A DNA stretch of 47,285 nt from JAZKFR01 sp040386295 (GTDB lineage: Bacteria; Pseudomonadota; Gammaproteobacteria; Burkholderiales; Rhodocyclaceae), in NCBI GenBank assembly GCA_040386295.1, contig JAZKFR010000065.1, positions 1 to 47,285 of the forward strand. Direction: 5' to 3'. Every line of letters starts with the position of its first letter. The stretch's first letter is position 1. Of the stretch, positions 36,166-45,753 are shown piece by piece. The notes under the pieces are model-generated. The model was given only the letters and a program-made list of their open reading frames with translations, had not been told where the DNA came from and searched no databases. Position numbers and translations under genes: made by a program.

Positions 36166-36181
36166 TGATTCATGTGAAACA
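36166..36181. promoter_or_regulatory. parS-like site in the dnaN-gyrB spacer
   Basis: TGATTCATGTGAAACA matches the parS consensus at 14 of 16 positions. It lies within the 51-base dnaN-gyrB spacer, about 1.3 kb from the predicted origin. Confidence 0.6.
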
Positions 36182-36201
36182 TCTAAAAACGACTGTATTG
36201 C

Positions 36202-37311
36202 TTAAACTCGCATCGGCATAACAACATATTTGAAATGCGCATCATCGGGAATCGTCAGCAACACGCTCGAATTTCCATCATTAAAAGACAGATTCACTGT
36301 TTCCGAAGTGGTGTAGTTGAGAATGTCCAATAGATAACTAACGTTAAAACCAACATCCCAAAAAGGCCCCTCGTAGCTGAGTTCAATTTCTTCCTGTGCA
36401 TCTTCTTGGTCAGTATTGGTTGTGATGATTTTCAGCGTATTTTCTGAGAGTAAAAGACGAACACCTCTAAATTTGTCACTCGTTAATATCGCTGCACGAA
36501 TCACAGACTGTAGAAAATCGTTTTTATTCAAAGAAATAGTGTTCTTTAATTCTGATGGAATTACCCGTTCATAATCTGGAAACTTACCGTCAATGAGCTT
36601 AGAAACCAAAAGGATGTTGCCAAATTCAAAACGAACTTGATTTGCTGTGATTTCAATTGCCAGAGGATCATCATTATCTGCTAGCAAACGATGAAGTTCA
36701 GAAACCGTTTTTCGCGGCAAAATCAATTCTTGTCGTGCAGAATCATTGTCTGAATCTAAAGGAATTCCTGCATAAGCTAGACGATGCCCGTCTGTTGCAA
36801 CAGCTGAAAGATGAGCGTTTTCGATCAGGATTAACAAACCATTTAAGAAATAACGCACATCTTGCGTTGCCATAGAAAATTGAGTTTTGGCTAGAAGCTG
36901 GCGGAAGTTTTTTTGGCTTAATGTAAATTTTTTAGGCAATTCGGTGCTTAAGCGCATTCTTGGAAAGTCATCTGGCGGTAAGGTTTGTAAACTGAAACGG
37001 CTCTTACCAGAACGAATTTGCAAACGCTTTTCGTTCAAAGACAGACTAATTTCAAGCGCATCAGGCAGAGCACGCAGTATGTCCTGCAACTTCCTAGCCG
37101 AAACAGTTAAAGCACCATCGCCTTCTCCAGAAACAGGGCAAGATGTTCTGATTTGTATTTCGTTATCTGTCGCTAACAGATTCAATCTGTCCCCGATTTT
37201 TTCTAGTAGAACGTTAGATAGGATGGCTTGGGTTTGACGTCTTTCTACAACGCCTAAAACCCATTGCAGTGGAACAAGAAGATCGTCTCGTTTTGTTTTA
37301 ATAAGAAACAT
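36202..37311 (-). CDS. dnaN: DNA polymerase III beta sliding clamp
   Basis: 369 residues, the usual size for three clamp domains. It starts MFLIKTKRDDLLVPLQWVLGVVERRQTQAILSNVLLE and ends DAHFKYVVMPMRV, the conserved clamp C-terminus. FSMATQDVRYFLNGLLI and ATDGHRLA are also characteristic. The dimer encircles DNA and tethers the replicase. A weak AGGA lies about 10 bases before the ATG. The 199-base spacer to dnaA is the proposed origin. Confidence 0.98.
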   Translation of the reverse strand: MFLIKTKRDDLLVPLQWVLGVVERRQTQAILSNVLLEKIGDRLNLLATDNEIQIRTSCPVSGEGDGALTVSARKLQDILRALPDALEISLSLNEKRLQIRSGKSRFSLQTLPPDDFPRMRLSTELPKKFTLSQKNFRQLLAKTQFSMATQDVRYFLNGLLILIENAHLSAVATDGHRLAYAGIPLDSDNDSARQELILPRKTVSELHRLLADNDDPLAIEITANQVRFEFGNILLVSKLIDGKFPDYERVIPSELKNTISLNKNDFLQSVIRAAILTSDKFRGVRLLLSENTLKIITTNTDQEDAQEEIELSYEGPFWDVGFNVSYLLDILNYTTSETVNLSFNDGNSSVLLTIPDDAHFKYVVMPMRV

Positions 37312-37362
37312 ATATATAAATCCTATAAAGACAATATCAACAACAACTTTGTGTATATCTTT

Positions 37363-37399
37363 TTTAAGATAAAAAATTCATGGGTTTAAGATAAAAAAT
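37363..37399. repeat. Direct repeat of 15 bp, unwinding-element candidate
   Basis: TTTAAGATAAAAAAT occurs at 37363-37377 and again at 37385-37399, a 22-bp period (about two helical turns). It is placed between a DnaA-box-like sequence and the large dyad. Confidence 0.8.
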
Positions 37400-37422
37400 A
37401 AGACTTAAAACAGTCTGTATTG

Positions 37423-37493
37423 AGCTGTGGACTAATTTTAATAAGTTCTTAAAACCTTAAAATTTACAACTTATTAACAATTGATCCACAGCT
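37423..37493. repeat. 71-bp interrupted dyad with DnaA-box-like arms
   Basis: The 9-bp outer arms (37423-37431 and 37485-37493) and 10-bp inner arms (37438-37447 and 37468-37477) are all perfectly complementary, separated by spacers of six and seven bases. Nested symmetry of this size is unlikely by chance. Confidence 0.85.
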
Positions 37494-37510
37494 TATTCGT
37501 TACTTATACA

Positions 37511-38908
37511 TCAACCTTTGAGCACTTGTAGTAGCACGTGCAAATCGTGGTTTAACTCACTATCTTTAGTGCGTAAGCTGTCAATCGTACGTATAGCATG
37601 TAGCACCGTTGTGTGGTCACGACCACCGAATGCTTCCCCAATTGAGGGATAGCTTTGCGAGCTTAAGTTTTTTGTTAGCCACATAGCGATCTGACGCGGC
37701 CTAACAATAACGCGGGTTCTTTTCTTAGAGAACATGTCGGCTACTTTGATTTTAAAGTAATCAGCAACCGTTTTTTGTATATTTTCGATAGTAATTTGCC
37801 GATTAGCTACCCCTATTAAATCTTTAAGAGCCTCTTTGGCTAAATCAATTGCTATCTTTCTGCCGTGAAACGATGAGTAAGCAAGTACTTTTTTAAGCGC
37901 GCCTTCCAATTCACGAACGTTAGAGCGCAAGTGTTTTGCAATGTAGAAAGCGACTTCATCGTCTAGGTGCACTGATTCAGCCTCAGCTTTTTTCTTGACT
38001 ATAGCAACGCGCATTTCAATTTCTGGTGGTTCGATTTGAACTGTTAATCCCCAATCGAAGCGAGTAATCAGGCGATCCTCTAGACCCGATATGTCCTTCG
38101 GGTAGGTGTCGCAACTGATCACTATTTGTTTTTTTGCTTCAATTAAGGCATTAAAAACATAGAAAAACTCTTCTTGAGTGCGATTTTTTCCATTAAAAAA
38201 CTGTACATCGTCGAGTAATAAGACATCAAGAGAGCGGTAATATCTTTTGAAAACATCAAATGATTTTTGTTGATAAGCTCGTACTACGTCTGAATAGTAA
38301 TCCTCTGCATGTACGTAACGTATTATTTTTGATGGATTTTCTTCTGAGATATGGTTGCCGATTGAATGGATTAAGTGTGTCTTTCCCAGTCCCGCCGCAC
38401 CATAGATAAAAAGAGGGTTATAGGCAGATCCACCAGGATTTATTGACACTTGTGTTGCTGCTGCCCTGGCTAGATCATTTGCTTTTCCGACAATTAGATT
38501 GTCAAAGGTAAAGCCCGGAATGAGTCGAGTTTTTTCGTAGTTCGAGGAGCTTTTTTTTGGATTAGCCGAGAAAGTGTTTTTTTCTTCAGGTGCGGGTTTT
38601 TTTTCGCTAGCCTGAGTAATCTGTGCAGCCGGTTTTATTGCCTCTGCATTGGCTTGAATCTTCTGTGCATTGATTTTGAGTGTAATAGTAATAGGCTCTA
38701 AGAAATAGGCGCTAGCGAGTTGTTCAATGCGTTCTAGGTAGCGTTCTTTTACCCATTTCAGAATAAAACTATTGGGTGCTGTTAAACATAGTTCCGAGCC
38801 AGTTTTTTCTTTGCTTTCTAAACAGAGCGGTCTGATCCAGGTGTTAAATTGTTGCTGTGGTAGTTCTTGCTCGAACTGGTTTAAACAGGATGTCCAAAAA
38901 TCATTCAT
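37511..38908 (-). CDS. dnaA: Chromosomal replication initiator DnaA
   Basis: 465 residues. Domain I (MNDFWTSCLNQFEQELPQQQFNTWIRPL), a short linker domain II rich in Lys/Ala/Glu (about 80-125), AAA+ domain III with Walker A GAAGLGKTHLIH and Walker B LLLDDVQFF, and domain IV with the DNA-binding signature GGRDHTTVLHAIRTI. It binds DnaA boxes and opens the origin in its ATP form. No clear Shine-Dalgarno precedes the ATG. A GATTTC-ATCATC-GAAATC inverted repeat (38952-38969) lies 44-61 bases upstream and could be an operator. Upstream is gltD rather than the common rpmH. Confidence 0.98.
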   Translation of the reverse strand: MNDFWTSCLNQFEQELPQQQFNTWIRPLCLESKEKTGSELCLTAPNSFILKWVKERYLERIEQLASAYFLEPITITLKINAQKIQANAEAIKPAAQITQASEKKPAPEEKNTFSANPKKSSSNYEKTRLIPGFTFDNLIVGKANDLARAAATQVSINPGGSAYNPLFIYGAAGLGKTHLIHSIGNHISEENPSKIIRYVHAEDYYSDVVRAYQQKSFDVFKRYYRSLDVLLLDDVQFFNGKNRTQEEFFYVFNALIEAKKQIVISCDTYPKDISGLEDRLITRFDWGLTVQIEPPEIEMRVAIVKKKAEAESVHLDDEVAFYIAKHLRSNVRELEGALKKVLAYSSFHGRKIAIDLAKEALKDLIGVANRQITIENIQKTVADYFKIKVADMFSKKRTRVIVRPRQIAMWLTKNLSSQSYPSIGEAFGGRDHTTVLHAIRTIDSLRTKDSELNHDLHVLLQVLKG

Positions 38909-39179
38909 ATTGTCGGAGGTGTGATCTGTACGAAGAACTAACTAAAAATCTGATTTCATCATCGAAATCCTAAATATAAATTTTTTTGGGATAACTTTTT
39001 AAAATTTGGTTTTTCCTGATTAACTTAAATTTTTTGCTTCTATTTTTTAAGATGATGGCTAGGTATTCAGGCTAAGAAATAAAAGCCAGAATTCATTGAA
39101 AATAGAACTAGATAAGCAGAAGTAGATTATCTAGTTCTAACTAACTGTGCGCGTAAAGTAGCTCTTACCTAAGAGTCGT
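38909..39179. other. AT-rich dnaA upstream region
   Basis: 271 bases between dnaA and gltD. The 38940-39055 part is strongly AT-rich with A/T runs and should hold the dnaA promoter. A TTATCCCAA sequence on the minus strand (two mismatches to a DnaA box) lies near 38989-38997, and an inverted repeat sits at 38952-38969. No gene is seen. Confidence 0.55.
39103..39139 (-). terminator. Hairpin downstream of gltD
   Basis: Perfect 13-bp arms 39103-39115 (TAGAACTAGATAA) and 39127-39139 with an 11-base loop, 40 bases beyond the gltD stop. On the minus strand a short TTTT run follows. The stem is AT-rich, so it is a weak intrinsic terminator or a protein-binding dyad. Confidence 0.6.
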
Positions 39180-40661
39180 TTAGCGCGGTAGATTTGAAGT
39201 GCCCATAAGAAACAGGTCTACAGCGCGTGCACACTGCCGACCTTCGCGAATTGCCCACACAACGAGTGACTGGCCACGACGCATATCACCTGCCGCAAAG
39301 ACTTTGTTGACGCTAGTAGCGTAGCTGTTGTCGCCTTCGCTATCCGCTTTAACGTTGTTGCGTGTATCGAATTTTAGGCCCAGGGCACTCAGCTGTTCGA
39401 GCATACCTTGTTTTACTGGGGCAACAAAACCCATTGCCAAAAGAACGAGGTCGGCTTTAATTTCAAACGCGCTGTTAGGCACTTCTTGCATTTTTCCGTT
39501 TTGCCATTCGACATGAGCGGCTTGTAGTGCAGTGACCTGCCTGCTGTTTTCTCCACTGCCACCGACTAGTGCCTTAGTGGTCACTGCAAAATCGCGCGCG
39601 CAGCCTTCTTCGTGAGAAGAAGAGGTGCGCATCTTGAGTGGCCAGTATGGCCAGCTGAGCGCTTTGTTTTCGCTTTCAGGGGGCTGTGCCATCAATTCAA
39701 ATTGAGTGACTGATAACGCGCCTTGACGGTTGCTGGTGCCGACGCAATCTGAGCCGGTATCGCCGCCGCCGATGACGACTACGTGTTTCCCAGTCGCTGT
39801 AATTTGTTCGCTGAGCTTGTCCCCGGCATTGATGCGATTTTGTTGGGGTAAAAATTCCATCGCGTAGTGAACCCCTTGTAGTTCACGACCGGGCACGGGT
39901 AAATCGCGAGGTAACTCTGCACCCCCGGCTAAAATGACTGCGTCAAATTCGGCGATTAGTTCTGCAACTGGGGTCACTTTGAGATGTTTTTGTGCTGAAT
40001 TTGCACTACCGCCGATGGATTGGTTGACTCTAAATTCGACACCTTCTGCTTCCATTTGTTCAACACGACGATCAATCGGGGTTTTTTCGAACTTGAAGTC
40101 AGGAATTCCGTAGCGCATTAAGCCGCCGATGCGATCGTTTTTTTCAAAGACCACGACGCTGTGGCCAACGCGTGCTAATTGTTGCGCAGCAGCCATACCA
40201 GCGGGGCCGGAACCGACGATGGCGATCCGTTTTCCTGTTTTGTAGGGTGCTGGTTGAGGCGTAATCCAACCCATCGCCCAACCTTTATCGACAATTGCAT
40301 GCTCGATTGACTTAATACCAACAGGGTCATTATTGATATTGAGCGTACAGGCTGCTTCGCAGGGTGCTGGACAGATGCGCCCTGTGAAGTCAGGGAAATT
40401 ATTGGTCGAATGCAGCACGTTGAGCGCTTGTTGCCATTGATTTCGGTAAACAAGATCGTTCCAGTCGGGAATGATGTTGTTCACGGGACACCCGCTGCTG
40501 CAAAAGGGAATGCCGCAATCCATGCAGCGCGCGCCTTGTACGTTTGCTTCTTGGTCGCTCAAGGTCAGAACAAATTCACGGTAGTGCTGCCGTCGTGTGG
40601 TGACTGGCTCGTATTGTTCAGATTGACGTTGATATTCGAGGAATCCAGTGGGTTTTCCCAT
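39180..40661 (-). CDS. gltD: Glutamate synthase small subunit
   Basis: 493 residues. The N-terminal Fe-S region has ARCMDCGIPFCSSGCPVNNIIPDWNDLVY and CPAPCEAAC, FAD-binding GSGPAGMAAAQQLARVGHSVVVFE and NAD(P)H-binding VIGGGDTGSDCVG. The C-terminal FAD segment is VNKVFAAGDMRRGQSLVVWAIREGRQCA. It oxidises NADPH and passes electrons to GltB for glutamate formation from glutamine and 2-oxoglutarate. The ATG follows the gltB stop with no spacer, so translation is likely coupled. Confidence 0.97.
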   Translation of the reverse strand: MGKPTGFLEYQRQSEQYEPVTTRRQHYREFVLTLSDQEANVQGARCMDCGIPFCSSGCPVNNIIPDWNDLVYRNQWQQALNVLHSTNNFPDFTGRICPAPCEAACTLNINNDPVGIKSIEHAIVDKGWAMGWITPQPAPYKTGKRIAIVGSGPAGMAAAQQLARVGHSVVVFEKNDRIGGLMRYGIPDFKFEKTPIDRRVEQMEAEGVEFRVNQSIGGSANSAQKHLKVTPVAELIAEFDAVILAGGAELPRDLPVPGRELQGVHYAMEFLPQQNRINAGDKLSEQITATGKHVVVIGGGDTGSDCVGTSNRQGALSVTQFELMAQPPESENKALSWPYWPLKMRTSSSHEEGCARDFAVTTKALVGGSGENSRQVTALQAAHVEWQNGKMQEVPNSAFEIKADLVLLAMGFVAPVKQGMLEQLSALGLKFDTRNNVKADSEGDNSYATSVNKVFAAGDMRRGQSLVVWAIREGRQCARAVDLFLMGTSNLPR

Positions 40662-43600
40662 TTATGCGGCCTCCAGTTGCGTGCTGGCATTTTTGCGTGC
40701 AGCGATTTCGCTCAAGGCGCGACGATATTCATTGGGCATAACTTTGACGAAACGGGCACGATAGTTTGTCCAATCAGCGAGAATTTCTGTCGCACGCAGG
40801 CTGCCCGTGTATTGTCCGTGTCGTTCTATCAGGCCTTTGAGTAAGGTTTCGTCTTCTAATCCAAGATGGAGCACGTTTACTTTTCCTTGTGTTTCGAGCT
40901 CGTCACCAGACTCGCTACCTTGACGTGCGATGAACGCTTCTTCTACGGGTTCAAGCGCAACTTGCGTCATGTTGCAGCGTGCTGCGAAGTTTTGATCGAC
41001 GTCCAGAACGTAGGCAACGCCGCCGGACATCCCTGCGGCAAAATTTCGTCCCGTCGCGCCGAGCACAACCACGGTGCCGCCCGTCATGTATTCGCAGCCG
41101 TGGTCGCCTACACCTTCAACGACCGTCGTTACGCCTGAGTTACGGACGGCAAAGCGTTCACCGGCTACCCCAGCAAAAAAAGTTCTCCCGCTGTTGCGCC
41201 GTAAAGCACGGTATTGCCAACGATGATGTTGTTGGGTGTAGCGCCGCGAAACGCAGGATTGGGGCGAACGATGATGCGACCCCCGGATAAGCTTTTGCCA
41301 ACGTAGTCGTTGCCTTCGCCAACGAGGTCAATCGTGATGCCTGAGGCAAGCAGTGCGGCAAAACTTTGCCCGGCTGTGCCGTTGAGTTGGATATGAATGG
41401 TGTCATCGGGCAGACCCGCGTGGCCGTATTTTTGCGCCACTTGCCCGGAGAGCATGGTGCCAACAGTGCGGTTGACGTTACGTACCGGCAGTTCGATCCG
41501 TACTTTTTCGCCCCGTTCAAGTGCCGCTTGAGCGAGTGTAATTAGTTGATTGTCCAGTGCTTTGACGAGACCATGGTCTTGGCTTGCGCAGTGGTGTACT
41601 GGCGTGTTTTGCGCCACTTGCGGACGATAGAAAATCCGGCTGTAGTCCAGTCCTTGCGTTTTCCAGTGCGCCAGACCTTTCTTCATATCAAGCAGGTCGA
41701 CACGTCCGATTAAGTCGTCGAATTTGCGAATACCTAACTGCGCCATGAGCTCGCGTACTTCGTTCGCGACGAAGAAGAAATAATTGACCACGTGTTCGGG
41801 TTGACCCGAGAACTTACGGCGCAGTACTGGGTCTTGCGTCGCAACGCCTACAGGGCAGGTGTTGAGATGGCATTTGCGCATCATGATGCAGCCTTCGACG
41901 ACCAGGGGCGCTGTGGCGAAGCCAAATTCATCGGCGCCGAGCAAAGCGCCGATGAGGACATCGCGCCCGGTTTTCATTTGCCCATCCACTTGAACACGTA
42001 CGCGCGTGCGCAGGCCGTTGAGCACCAAGGTTTGTTGCGTTTCGGCTAGGCCTAATTCCCAGGGCGATCCGGCGTATTTGATCGAGGAAAGGGGGCTGGC
42101 ACCGGTACCGCCGTCGTGGCCTGCGATCACGAGATGATCCGCTTTAGCCTTGGCGACGCCGGCAGACACGGTGCCAACACCGACTTCCGAAACTAGTTTG
42201 ACGCTGATTGAGGCACGCGGATTGGCGTTTTTGAGATCGTGGATCAGTTGTGCCAAATCCTCGATCGAGTAAATATCGTGATGCGGCGGTGGCGAGACGA
42301 GGCCAACCCCAGGGACGGAGTGACGCAGAAAACCTATGTATTCGGACACCTTGTGGCCGGGTAGTTGGCCACCTTCGCCTGGTTTCGCCCCTTGCGCCAT
42401 TTTGATCTGAATTTGATCCGCGTTGACTAGATAGTTCACCGTGACACCAAAACGACCAGAGGCTACTTGCTTGATGGCCGAACGTAGGCTGTCGCCTGGC
42501 AGCAGGGTTAAATCGCGTTCGATTCGGTTACTGCCGATGACTTCGGATAATTTTTCTCCCCCTACTAGGGTTTTAAAACGTGCCGGGTCTTCGCCGCCTT
42601 CGCCGGTATTTGATTTGCCGCCGATACGGTTCATGGCGATTGCTAGCGTGCTGTGCGCTTCGGTCGAAATCGAACCTAGGGACATGGCGCCCGTAGCGAA
42701 GCGCTTGACGATGTTTTCTGCGGCTTCTACTTCATCCAGCGGAACTGCGTTGTTCGTCGATTTGAGTTCAAACAGGCCACGCAGAGTCATGTGTCTTTGA
42801 CTTTGATCGTTGATGAGCTGGGCGTATTCCTTGTAGGTGTCGTATTGACCCGAGCGCGTTGCGTGTTGCAGCTTGGCGATCGCGTCAGGTGTCCACATAT
42901 GCTCTTCGCCACGCACACGGAATGCGTATTCGCCACCCGCATCGAGCATGTTGCTTAATACTGGATCGTTGCTGAAGGCCAGTTGGTGCAAGCGAATCGC
43001 CTCGTCCATGACTTCAAACAGGCCAATGCCTTCGATTTGCGTTGAGGTGCCGGTGAAGTATTTGTCGACGAGTGCTTTTTGCAGGCCAATGGCTTCAAAA
43101 ATCTGTGCCCCGGTGTAGGACATATAGGTCGAGATGCCCATCTTGGACATCACTTTGAGCAGTCCTTTACCGATTCCCTTGACAAAGTGTTTGACAGATT
43201 TTTCGTACTGAGCGAGATCGCCATTCGCCATTTTTTGCAATGTTTCTAGCGCCAAGTAGGGGTGAACCGCTTCGGCGCCATAGCCTGCGAGTAGGGCAAA
43301 ATGGTGCGTTTCTCGTGCTGCACCGGTCTCGACAACGAGGCCAACCCGGGTGCGCAAACCTTTGGCGACGAGGTGTTGATGTACTGCTGAAGTGGCGAGC
43401 AGCGCCGGGATCGCGACGTATTCTGCGTTTAATTTACGGTCGGATACGATCAGAATGCTGCACCCTTTGTGTACGGCGTCTTCGGCTTCGGCACAGAGCG
43501 AAGCTAGGCGAGCCTCAACGCCCTCTTTGCCCCAGGCTAGCGGATAGCAAATATCAAGCTCTGCTGATTGGAATTTGCGACTGGTGTAGGCCGCGATATT

Positions 43601-45361
43601 GCGCAATTTGGCCATATCGGGGTAATCAAGCACAGGCTGTGTTACCTCGAGTCGATACGGCGGATTCATATCGTCGATACCTAGCAAATTGGGCTTCGGT
43701 CCGATGAAAGAGACTAAAGACATGACCAATTGCTCGCGGATCGGGTCGATCGGCGGGTTGGTTACTTGCGCGAATAATTGGCGGAAGTAGTTGAACAACG
43801 ACTTGTTTTTATTTGATAAAACGGCCAGCGGTGAGTCGTTACCCATGGAGCCGGTCGCCTCCTCGCCGGAGGTGGCCATCGGTTCCAAGATGAATTTGAT
43901 GTCTTCTTGCGTATAGCCAAAAGATTGCTGACGATCCAACAGGCTAGCAGCACCTTCCTCAACAGTATTCGCGCTACTGACGGTTTCCGGTAGGCGCAGG
44001 TCATCGAGCTTAATGTTGATGCGTTTGAGCCACTCTTGGTAGGGCTTTTGCCGCGATAAGGTGTCTTTGAGTTCAAGATCGTCAATGATTCGACCTTGGT
44101 CGAGATCGATTAAGAACATCTTGCCGGGCTGTAAGCGCCATTTCTGCACGATGCGTGCGTCGGGGATCGGTAATACGCCGGATTCCGAGGCCATTACGAC
44201 GAGATCGTCGTCGGTCACAATGTAGCGGGCTGGGCGTAGGCCGTTGCGGTCGAGCGTTGCACCGATTTGTCTACCATCTGTAAACGCGACGGCTGCCGGA
44301 CCGTCCCAAGGCTCCATCATGGCGGCGTGGTATTCGTAAAAAGCGCGGCGCTTTTCGTCCATCAATGTGTGGGATTCCCATGCTTCAGGGATGAGCATCA
44401 TCATGGCGTGCGCCAACGAGTAACCGCCCATGACGAGCAGTTCGAGCGCGTTGTCAAACGAGGCGGAGTCGGACTGGTTCGGGTAGATGAGCGGCCACAA
44501 TTTTTCTAGATCGGCGCCGAGCAGGGGGGATGAGGTGCCTTTTTCGCGTGCGCGCATCCAGTTGTAATTTCCGCGCAGGGTGTTGATTTCCCCGTTGTGC
44601 GCGATCATGCGGAAGGGGTGAGCCAAATGCCAGGTCGGGAATGTATTGGTTGAGAAGCGTTGATGCACCAGTGCGAGTGCAGAAATACAGCGCGGATCTT
44701 GCAGGTCGGTGAAATACTCGCCCACCTGATCAGCCAGTAATAAGCCTTTATAGACGATGGTGCGTGCTGACATTGAGGGCTGATAGAAGGCCTGGCCGTG
44801 TTTCAGGCCGAGCGCTCTAATCGCGTTGGCGGCGCGACGACGAATGACGTAAAGCTTGCGTTCGAGCGCGTCGGTGACCATTACGTCAGCGCCTCGCCCG
44901 ATGAAAATTTGACGAATCACCGGTTCTTTGGCGCGTACCGTCGGCGACATCGGCAGAGCTCGATTAACCGGGACATCACGCCAGCCAAGCACGATTTGTT
45001 TTTCGGCACGTACTGCGCGCTCGATTTCTTCTTGGCAGGCCAAGCGTGATGCGGATTCTTGAGGCAGAAACAACATGCCGACACCATAGTCACCAAACGG
45101 CGGTAACGTGACGCCTTGTTTTGCCATTTCTTCACGCAAATAGGCATCGGGAATCTGAATCAAGATGCCGGCACCGTCGCCCATCAGAGCGTCAGCGCCT
45201 ACTGCACCGCGATGATCGAGATTTCTCAGTATTTGTAGCCCTTGCTCGACGATCGAGTGGCTCTTGTGGCCTTTTATGTGCGCGACAAAACCGACCCCGC
45301 AGGCATCATGTTCATTGGCAGGGTCGTAAAGCCCTTGCTGTTCCGGTGCTTCCGAATCCAT
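40662..45361 (-). CDS. gltB: Glutamate synthase large subunit, broken by a one-base frameshift
   Basis: The ATG is at 45361 (a GTG at 45364 is also possible, with AGGA seven bases upstream). Cys21 in DACGVGFVAHI is the N-terminal nucleophile after propeptide removal. The amidotransferase domain, FMN-binding synthase domain and 3Fe-4S motif (CIMMRKCHLNTCPVGVATQ) are intact. The frame stops at 41165 after GELFLLG. The rest, VAGERFAVRNSGVTTVVEGVGDHG..., continues one frame over to 40662. The break is at a run of seven T (minus strand, 41181-41175); eight would restore GELFFAGVAGERF and about 1567 residues, the family length. An assembly or sequencing indel is most likely; ribosomal slippage is possible. 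Confidence 0.93.
41174..41182 (-). other. Homopolymer frameshift site in gltB
   Basis: The minus-strand bases read C-T7-G, codons CTT TTT TTG. The X-XXY-YYZ arrangement (T TTT TTG) is in the correct phase for -1 slippage, which would exactly restore the gltB frame. Confidence 0.85.
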
Positions 45362-45364
45362 CAC

Positions 45365-45753
45365 GCTGGAATCCTTATAAAAACAATGGTTTTTTTCATT
45401 TTAATCAACACGTCCAAAATACGCCCCAAACCAGATGGGCGATGCTCAGTCGACTAGCGAAAGCAGTTGGGACGCAGGAATTAGTGCTGCTGGGGTACTA
45501 AAGCAATCAAATCAATATGCAGGCAATCGCAAAGCTGACGATGAGGTGCGGTGCATGGCCGTGTTTAAATGCTGCGGGCAACTGCGGAATATACCTCTAA
45601 AAACCTAGCGCTTCAAGGTGTTGCAATGGCAATAGCCGGAACGGTCGCTCAGTACCTCTAGAGCGGGCATTGACCCACTGAAATGATTAACGCACTATCT
45701 AGCTTGCATTAGGGCAGCATTCCATCCACGGTTTGTAAACAGGAGAGATTTTC
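45365..45753. other. Divergent intergenic region between gltB and the small gene at 45754
   Basis: About 389 bases with no supportable gene. The gltB leader side is A/T-rich (45378-45405). Toward the small gene, TTGACC (45670-45675) is followed 17 bases later by CACTAT, a poor -10, so it is only a tentative promoter. No riboswitch or operator was recognised. Confidence 0.5.

Larger units (their letters stand above)
37312..37510. other. oriC: Putative oriC in the dnaA-dnaN spacer
   Basis: The spacer is very AT-rich. A 71-bp interrupted dyad (37423-37493) has outer arms AGCTGTGGA and TCCACAGCT and inner arms TTAATAAGTT (37438-37447) and AACTTATTAA (37468-37477). The outer arms contain DnaA-box-like sequences facing each other: TAGTCCACA (two mismatches to TTATCCACA) and TGATCCACA (one mismatch). 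A third, ATATACACA on the minus strand (37350-37358), has one mismatch to TTATNCACA. A 15-bp A/T repeat (37363-37377, 37385-37399) resembles an unwinding element. I infer oriC; the AT-rich region upstream of dnaA is the alternative or a second part. Confidence 0.65.

Noticed and set aside
45670..45698. Promoter TTGACC-N17-CACTAT for the small gene at 45754
   Set aside because: The -10 matches consensus at only three of six positions, so it is mentioned only as tentative and not called.
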